Source: Pseudomonas sp. HS6 | Lineage (GTDB): Bacteria; Pseudomonadota; Gammaproteobacteria; Pseudomonadales; Pseudomonadaceae | Assembly (NCBI RefSeq): GCF_023375815.1 | Contig: NZ_CP067412.1 | Span: 1,860,001 to 1,924,000, forward strand | Direction: 5' to 3' | Length of the DNA stretch: 64,000 bases | In this document: positions 59,177 to 64,000 of the stretch, piece by piece | How the letters are laid out: each line of letters opens with the position of its first letter | Numbering within the stretch: the stretch's first letter is position 1 | Position numbers and translations under genes: made by a program | The notes under the pieces: model-generated | Database searches by the model: none | What the model saw: the letters and a program-made list of their open reading frames with translations, nothing else | What the model was told of the DNA's origin: nothing

Positions 59177-60070
59177 ATGGAACGAACCACGAATCTGCCC
59201 GCGCCAACCCTGGAAAAAACCAGTGGCTGGATCAACGGTTTCATCGGCGTCGTGATTTTCAGCGGTTCGCTGCCGGCCACGCGGTTGGCGGTGCTGGAAT
59301 TCGACCCGGTGTTCCTCACCGTCATCCGCGCCACCATCGCCGGAGTCTTGGCGCTGTGCCTGTTATGGCTGTTTCGCGAACGACGGCCGACGCGGGATCA
59401 GTGGTTCTCGTTGTTGATCGTGGCGTTGGGCGTGGTCGTGGGTTTCCCGTTATTGACCGCCCTTGCGCTGCAATACGTGACGTCGGCGCATTCCATTGTG
59501 TTTGTAGGATTGCTGCCGCTGGCGACAGCGATTTTCGGCGTGTTGCGCGGCGGTGAGCGCCCGCGCCCGGTGTTCTGGATCTTTTCGGTGCTGGGCAGTT
59601 CGCTGGTGGTCGGTTTTGCGGTTTCACAAGGACTGACCGCCTCGCCCACCGGCGATCTGTTGATGCTCGCGGCGATTCTCGCCTGCGGTCTCGGTTATGC
59701 CGAAGGCGCAAAACTGTCGCGCACCCTTGGTGGCTGGCAGGTGATCTGCTGGGCGCTGGTGCTGGCGTTGCCGGTGATGGCCGTGCTGAGTGTGTGGCGG
59801 GCGCCCGCCTCGTTCAGCGGCATCAGCGTGTCGGCGTGGATGTGTCTGGCTTACGTTTCGCTGTTCAGCATGCTGATCGGTTTTGTGTTCTGGTATCGCG
59901 GGCTGGCTCAGGGCGGGATTGCGGCGGTCGGACAGTTGCAGTTGTTGCAGCCGTTCTTCGGTTTGGCGCTGGCGGCGACGCTGCTGCATGAGCAGGTCAG
60001 CGCCGGCATGCTGGCGGTTACGCTGGGCGTGATCCTGTGCGTGGCCGGGGCGAAGAAATTCGCCAAATAA
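59177..60070 (+). CDS. DMT/EamA-family transporter
   Basis: A 297-residue membrane protein with ten predicted helices, in two EamA repeats (each about 130 residues; for example TRLAVLEFDPVFLTVIRATIAGVLAL and ILACGLGYAEGAKLSRTLGGWQ). EamA members export amino acids or related metabolites. It is divergent from the MocR gene, which is a common pairing, so MocR-controlled export of an amine or amino acid is plausible. The substrate is unknown. Confidence 0.88.
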   Translation: MERTTNLPAPTLEKTSGWINGFIGVVIFSGSLPATRLAVLEFDPVFLTVIRATIAGVLALCLLWLFRERRPTRDQWFSLLIVALGVVVGFPLLTALALQYVTSAHSIVFVGLLPLATAIFGVLRGGERPRPVFWIFSVLGSSLVVGFAVSQGLTASPTGDLLMLAAILACGLGYAEGAKLSRTLGGWQVICWALVLALPVMAVLSVWRAPASFSGISVSAWMCLAYVSLFSMLIGFVFWYRGLAQGGIAAVGQLQLLQPFFGLALAATLLHEQVSAGMLAVTLGVILCVAGAKKFAK

Positions 60071-60073
60071 TCT

Positions 60074-60895
60074 TCAGCTCACTCCAGCCTTCCACTCCCG
60101 TGGGCTGAGCCCGGTCTTGCGCCGAAACGCCCGGGCCAGCGCAGAAGGGCTTTCATAGCCGACCTCTTCGGCGATCAGCGCGATCGGTCGGCCTTCGCGC
60201 AGGCGTTTCTGCGCGAGGCTGATCCGCCAGTTCACCAGATAATCCACCGGCGTCTGCCCCACCACTCGCCGAAAGTGTTCGGCAAAACCGGCGCGGGACA
60301 GGTTGGCGGCGCTCGCCAGTTCGGCGACACTCCAAGCCTTGGCCGGTTGGTCGTGCATCAGGCTCAACGCACGGGAAATCTTCGGATCGGCCAGCCCCGC
60401 CATCATGCCTGGCTGCTGGTCGCGACTGCTGATGAGATGCCGCAGCAGCAGAATCACCAGCAGCTCGAACAACCGATCCATCACCGCTTCGCGCCCGCAA
60501 TGGCCGTCGAACGCTTCTTTGAACAACCAGTCAAGAGTGCTGGCCATCTCGGGAAGGTCGGCGAGTTTCAGCACCAGATAATCCGGCAGCGCCGCCGCCA
60601 GCGCATTGCCCGCGCCGCCGTCGAAGGTCAGCGAGGCGCACACCAGTTGCGTGTTCATTGCCTCGTCAGCGAACAATCGGTGGGCAAACGGCCGGGGGAA
60701 GAAAATCAGTGTCGGTTCATTGAGGCTGAGCTCCGGTTCATTCCCCGGTTTGAGCAGCACTTGCCCGGCCTGCAGCAAATGCACATGCCCGCACACCTGA
60801 TCGCCGCCGTAGGCACTGATGCCGCAGAAGGTGCCGCTGTGGAAGGTGCCGGCATTGACGCCGAAGTGACTGAGCAACGTAGACAAGCGATCCAT
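60074..60895 (-). CDS. AraC-family transcriptional regulator
   Basis: A 273-residue regulator with an N-terminal cupin-like domain (HFGVNAGTFHSGTFCGISAYGGDQVCGHVHLLQAGQ) and a C-terminal pair of AraC helix-turn-helices (AWSVAELASAANLSRAGFAEHFRRVVGQTPVDYL and IALIAEEVGYESPSALARAFRRKTG). ATG 60895 matches the cupin start. It is divergent from an AhpD-like gene that it likely controls. The effector is unknown. Confidence 0.9.
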   Translation of the reverse strand: MDRLSTLLSHFGVNAGTFHSGTFCGISAYGGDQVCGHVHLLQAGQVLLKPGNEPELSLNEPTLIFFPRPFAHRLFADEAMNTQLVCASLTFDGGAGNALAAALPDYLVLKLADLPEMASTLDWLFKEAFDGHCGREAVMDRLFELLVILLLRHLISSRDQQPGMMAGLADPKISRALSLMHDQPAKAWSVAELASAANLSRAGFAEHFRRVVGQTPVDYLVNWRISLAQKRLREGRPIALIAEEVGYESPSALARAFRRKTGLSPREWKAGVS

Positions 60896-61028
60896 GGAAG
60901 AATCCCCGACGACAGGTTTGGACGATCTGTCGCATATCCTCGACGATTTGCACCCAAAGCACCAGTCGCGCTCAATAACATGGCCTTCATCCCCGGCGCA
61001 CTTCGCACCGGACTTTCGGAGAATCACC

Positions 61029-61553
61029 ATGAGCCGCATCGTTCCTGTCAGCCTCGAAACCGCCACCGACGCCACTCGCCCGACGCTTGAAGGCGTGCAG
61101 AAAAAAATCGGTTTCTTGCCCAACCTGTTCAAGACCCTGGCCACTGCGCCTGTCGCGCTGGATGCCTACGTGCAAATCTCGGCCACGCTGGGCAAGACGT
61201 CCCTGAGCGCCAAGGAGAAAGAAGCGGTGTACCTCGCCACGTCGCAGGTCAACGGTTGCGATTACTGCCTGGCGGCGCACACCTTGTTCGCCAGCAAGGC
61301 CGGGCTTGCAGCAGAAGAAATCATCGAAGCGCGCCACGGCCGGTTGAATGCCTTCGCCGCCCTCGCCCATCAACTGACGGAAACCCGTGGTCACCTGAGC
61401 GATGAACAGATCAACACCGCCCGCGCTGCCGGCATTGACGACAAGAAGATCATCGAAGTGATCGCCATCGTCGCCGCGCAGACCCTGACCAACTACCTCA
61501 ACAACGTGGCGCTGACCGACATCGATTTCCCGGCGATCGAAAATCCAGCGTAA
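61029..61553 (+). CDS. Carboxymuconolactone decarboxylase-fold (AhpD-like) protein
   Basis: A 174-residue all-helical protein. NGCDYCLAAHT gives the CxxC of AhpD-type peroxidase partners with a nearby His, and the helical core is KEKEAVYLATSQVNGC. It probably reduces organic peroxides or acts as a thiol oxidoreductase. Its position divergent from an AraC gene matches a common arrangement in pseudomonads. ATG 61029 is chosen because the upstream frame lies in the promoter. Confidence 0.87.
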   Translation: MSRIVPVSLETATDATRPTLEGVQKKIGFLPNLFKTLATAPVALDAYVQISATLGKTSLSAKEKEAVYLATSQVNGCDYCLAAHTLFASKAGLAAEEIIEARHGRLNAFAALAHQLTETRGHLSDEQINTARAAGIDDKKIIEVIAIVAAQTLTNYLNNVALTDIDFPAIENPA

Positions 61554-61563
61554 TGCAAAAAAC

Positions 61564-61653
61564 TGTGGGAGCGAGCTTGCTCGCGATGGCGGTGTATCAG
61601 TCAGCATCTTTGTCGATTGATACACCGCTATCGCGAGCAAGCTCGCTCCCACA
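61564..61653. repeat. REPIN: inverted pair of REP sequences
   Basis: TGTGGGAGCGAGCTTGCTCG at the left and its exact inverse at the right. The inner parts also pair (GGCGGTGTATCA with TGATACACCGC), so the whole element can fold into one long hairpin. It lies between the convergent AhpD-like and SulP genes. Confidence 0.9.
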
Positions 61654-61679
61654 TTGAATTTTGTACTGCGTCGGACGCG

Positions 61680-63125
61680 TCAGTCGTGATCGACTCCGGC
61701 GCGTTTCAGCAATTTCTTGCAGCGTTCGGACAGGTGAAACACCTGCAACTGCTTGCCCGCCTTGGCGTAACGCTCGCGCAAGGTTTTCAGCGCGGCGATG
61801 GCCGAGTAGTCGACAAAGCTCAGGTGCCGGCAATCCAGCGTCACGCGCTGTGGGTCGCTGGCCGGGTCGAACTGATTGAGGAACGGCGTGGTCGAGGCAA
61901 AAAACAGCGTGCCATGCAGGCGATAGAGTTTGCTGCCGTCGGCTTCCAGATGTTCATCGGCGTACAGCTCGCGCGCTTGCTGCCAGGCAAAATTCAGCGC
62001 CGCGATGATGATCCCGCACAGCACTGCCGTGGCCAGATCGGTGAACACCGTGATCGTGGTTACCGCGATGATCACCAGCACATCGTTGAGCGGCACTTTG
62101 TTCAGCACCCGCAACGAAGCCCAGGCAAACGTCTGCTGCGACACCACGAACATCACACCCACCAGCGCCGCTAGCGGAATCCGCTCGATCAGCGGCGACA
62201 GAAACAGAATGAACAACAGAATCAACACACCCGCTACCACGCCGGACAAGCGCCCGCGCCCACCGGAACTCAGGTTGATCACGGTCTGGCCGATCATCGC
62301 GCAACCACCCATACCGCCGAACGCACCGGACACCATGTTCGCCGCGCCCAGCGCCACGCACTCGCGATCCGGGTAGCCACGGGTTTCGGTGATTTCATCG
62401 GTGAGGTTGAGGGTCAGCAGGGTTTCCAGCAGTCCGACCATAGCCATCAAAATCGCGTAGGGCGCGATGATGCGTAGGGTGTCCAGCGTCCACGGGATGT
62501 CCGGCAGCGCGAACGTCGGCAAGCCGCCGGCAATGTGCGCCATGTCGCCGAGGGTCCGGGTCGGCAGCCCAAACAGGTAGACCAGCAGGCCGACGCCGAG
62601 GATCGCCACCAGTGCCGGTGGCACGGAACGGGTCAGGCGCGGCAGGAGGTAGACGATGGCCATGGTCAGCAGCACCAGCCCGGTCATCAGGTACAACGGC
62701 GTGCCACTGAGCCACTGCTCGCCGCTTTTGAAATGCTCCAGTTGCGCCAGCGCAATGATGATCGCCAGACCGTTGACGAACCCGAGCATCACCGGGTGCG
62801 GCACCATGCGCACCAGTTTGCCCAGCCGCAACAGCCCGAACGCCATCATGATCAAACCGCCGAGCAACACGGTCGCCAGCAAATACTGCACACCGTGCTG
62901 CACCACCAGCGCGACGATCACCACCGCCATCGAACCGGCCGCCCCGGAGACCATGCCCGGCCGGCCACCGAACAGCGCGGTCAGCGTGCAAATGATGAAG
63001 GCGCCATACAGGCCCATCAGCGGATTGAGGTGAGCCACCAGCGCAAACGCAATGCATTCGGGCAACAGGGCAAACGAAGTGGTGAGTCCGGCCAGGACAT
63101 CGGCGCGCAGACGAATCGGTTTCAT
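61680..63125 (-). CDS. SulP-family anion transporter with STAS domain
   Basis: A 481-residue inner-membrane transporter. Ten to twelve helices (residues 10-380) hold the SulP motifs (RADVLAGLTTSFALLPECIAFALVA, PLMGLYGAFIICTLTALFGGRPGMVSGAAGSMAVV). A C-terminal STAS domain follows (VTLDCRHLSFVDYSAIAALKTL). Members import sulfate, bicarbonate or dicarboxylates; the anion is not deducible. No carbonic anhydrase gene is adjacent. Confidence 0.9.
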   Translation of the reverse strand: MKPIRLRADVLAGLTTSFALLPECIAFALVAHLNPLMGLYGAFIICTLTALFGGRPGMVSGAAGSMAVVIVALVVQHGVQYLLATVLLGGLIMMAFGLLRLGKLVRMVPHPVMLGFVNGLAIIIALAQLEHFKSGEQWLSGTPLYLMTGLVLLTMAIVYLLPRLTRSVPPALVAILGVGLLVYLFGLPTRTLGDMAHIAGGLPTFALPDIPWTLDTLRIIAPYAILMAMVGLLETLLTLNLTDEITETRGYPDRECVALGAANMVSGAFGGMGGCAMIGQTVINLSSGGRGRLSGVVAGVLILLFILFLSPLIERIPLAALVGVMFVVSQQTFAWASLRVLNKVPLNDVLVIIAVTTITVFTDLATAVLCGIIIAALNFAWQQARELYADEHLEADGSKLYRLHGTLFFASTTPFLNQFDPASDPQRVTLDCRHLSFVDYSAIAALKTLRERYAKAGKQLQVFHLSERCKKLLKRAGVDHD

Positions 63126-63286
63126 GGCTTACCTGACAGAGCGGCCAACGGGCGCGGCAGCTGATATTCGCGGGAAAAAGTGGGTTGCGGATGTTACGCA
63201 AATGCCCGGACGCGGGCCAGTGATCGCTGACAGCTGCGGGTCAGCACTCTATGCTTGCACGCTGTCTTGATTGATCGAGAGTCCCC

Positions 63287-63583
63287 ATGTCGACCGAATT
63301 GACCACCCGCGAAGTATGTCAGCGCCTGCGCGACGCGGCGCTGAGCGTGCGCCGGTTGCAGATACTGGGCTCTCGCGCCGGACAGGTCGAGGTCGATATT
63401 GAGGGCTGGCATTTGCTGCTCGACTTTGATGGCCGGCATCTGCACCACTGCGAGCTATGCCGTTGTCGCAATGGCCGCGTCTGGGAGCTCGATACCCGGC
63501 AACGCTTCGGCACCGATCCGGTCAGCCTGCTGAGCACTTGGGAACTGACGCAGATCGAGGATTTGTTACGGCAGTCACAATGA
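63287..63583 (+). CDS. Small hypothetical protein
   Basis: A 98-residue acidic cytoplasmic protein with no signal peptide. It contains REVCQRLRDAALSVRRLQILGSRAGQVEVDIEGWHLLLDFDGRHLHHCELCRCRNGRVWEL. The HHCELCRC cluster (two His, three Cys) could bind a metal, which is inference. I do not recognise a characterised family. It is divergent from the SulP gene across about 160 bp, with GAGAG upstream of ATG 63287. Confidence 0.7.
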   Translation: MSTELTTREVCQRLRDAALSVRRLQILGSRAGQVEVDIEGWHLLLDFDGRHLHHCELCRCRNGRVWELDTRQRFGTDPVSLLSTWELTQIEDLLRQSQ

Positions 63584-63659
63584 GTCGAGGCAATAGGCTT
63601 GTCCGATGATGGCACTCTGCCCATAATTCGCCCCTCTTTTCTGCACGCAAGGAAATGCC

Positions 63660-64000
63660 GTGAAAAAATCTCTGCTGCTCGTCCCGCTGCTGGCCCTGTT
63701 GCTTCAAGGTTGTGGCGTGACCATGACCCGCTACGAGCCAAGTTACGACAACGTCCAGAAGCTCAAGCAGACACCGTCGCTGCACGCGATCAGCAACCCG
63801 CAAGTGACAGCGGCGCCGGGAGAAGGCTCGCTGACGGTACGGGCCAACCCGATCAGTTCGCCGACTGGCAGCATTCCGGCGCATATCCAGGACGCCATCA
63901 CCGAGGAACTGCGCAAGGCTGGCCTGCTCGACCCGAGCGCGTCGCGCCAGTTGCAAGTGCTGGTGCTGAAAAACCAGTTGAACGCCGGCATGGGTTCCGG
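63660..64000 (+). CDS. Lipoprotein (5' part; runs off the window)
   Basis: The first 113 codons are visible. The signal ends in the lipobox LLQGC, so Cys is lipidated at about residue 18. TRYEPSYDNVQKLKQTPSLHAISNPQVTAAPGEGSLTVRANPISSPTGSIPAHIQDAITEELRKAGLL resembles lipoproteins of about 180-200 residues in pseudomonads with a BON/LPS-assembly-like fold, but the family is not certain. The start is GTG 63660, preceded by AAGGA; the nearby ATG at 63655 is immediately closed by a stop. Confidence 0.7.
   Translation, partial: MKKSLLLVPLLALLLQGCGVTMTRYEPSYDNVQKLKQTPSLHAISNPQVTAAPGEGSLTVRANPISSPTGSIPAHIQDAITEELRKAGLLDPSASRQLQVLVLKNQLNAGMGS

Noticed and set aside
1..64000. Prophage, insertion sequences, tRNA or rRNA genes
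   Set aside because: No transposase, integrase, phage structural gene or recognisable tRNA/rRNA sequence was seen; only REP-type repeats represent mobile DNA.

Overview
The window reads as ordinary chromosome of a Pseudomonas fluorescens-group bacterium. Base composition is GC-rich. REP sequences built on GTGGGAGCGAGCTTGCTCGC, typical of this group, occur at three places, twice as inverted pairs. The gene content also fits a plant- or soil-associated pseudomonad: hcnABC, many LysR regulators, Gac/Rsm-type signals, polyamine uptake and catabolism genes, and DUF6124 and S-type pyocin genes. I see no prophage, insertion sequence, rRNA, tRNA or CRISPR.

Layout. 1-2.5 kb: 3' end of lpdV, ilvE and a LysR regulator. 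3-5.2 kb: a two-gene radical-SAM/DUF4130 cassette with a perfect LexA-type box at its promoter. 5.3-8.5 kb: an ArsR-type regulator, a cytochrome P450, and a dmeRF metal-efflux operon with a G-tract operator. 8.6-12.2 kb: an accessory island with an orphan XRE regulator and its palindromic operator, a structured leader before a DUF6124 gene, and a short S-type bacteriocin with a colicin E3-type RNase domain. A putative immunity gene follows the bacteriocin, and two paralogous small helical proteins flank the toxin unit. 12.2-17 kb: FKBP, a PAS-GGDEF cyclase, an RcnB-like protein, and LemA with two tandem HtpX-like M48 proteases. 17-22 kb: an MHS-type transporter, a binding protein, a LysR regulator and a CPA2 antiporter. 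22-25.4 kb: hcnABC with an ANR-type box, a well-placed -10 and an RsmA-type site at the hcnA start. 25.4-30 kb: membrane and secreted proteins of unknown role and an OmpR/HK two-component pair. 30-34 kb: an AKR-SDR-SRPBCC operon with a divergent LysR, and a serine/threonine ammonia-lyase. 34-44 kb: a methyltransferase, a HAD phosphatase, a receiver protein, an rRNA-methyltransferase-like protein, a LuxR/binding-protein/P1-peptidase group, and two TetR units with striking operators that converge on a likely small RNA. 44-52 kb: YXWGXW proteins, YceI, amidase, MATE pump, secreted chorismate mutase, and a secreted protein made of nine 13-residue repeats. 52-64 kb: a second diguanylate cyclase, a polyamine PotF/PuuB-like operon with a LysR, a c-type cytochrome, a MocR regulator with an EamA exporter, an AraC regulator with an AhpD-like protein, and a SulP transporter.

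Most genes are housekeeping or catabolic units arranged as a regulator plus a divergent operon. The candidates for less-described biology are the SOS-boxed radical SAM/DUF4130 cassette, the bacteriocin island with duplicated helical partners and a structured leader, the structured RNA between the convergent TetR genes, and the tandem-repeat secreted protein. All functions are assigned from sequence features by eye; no database search was possible.
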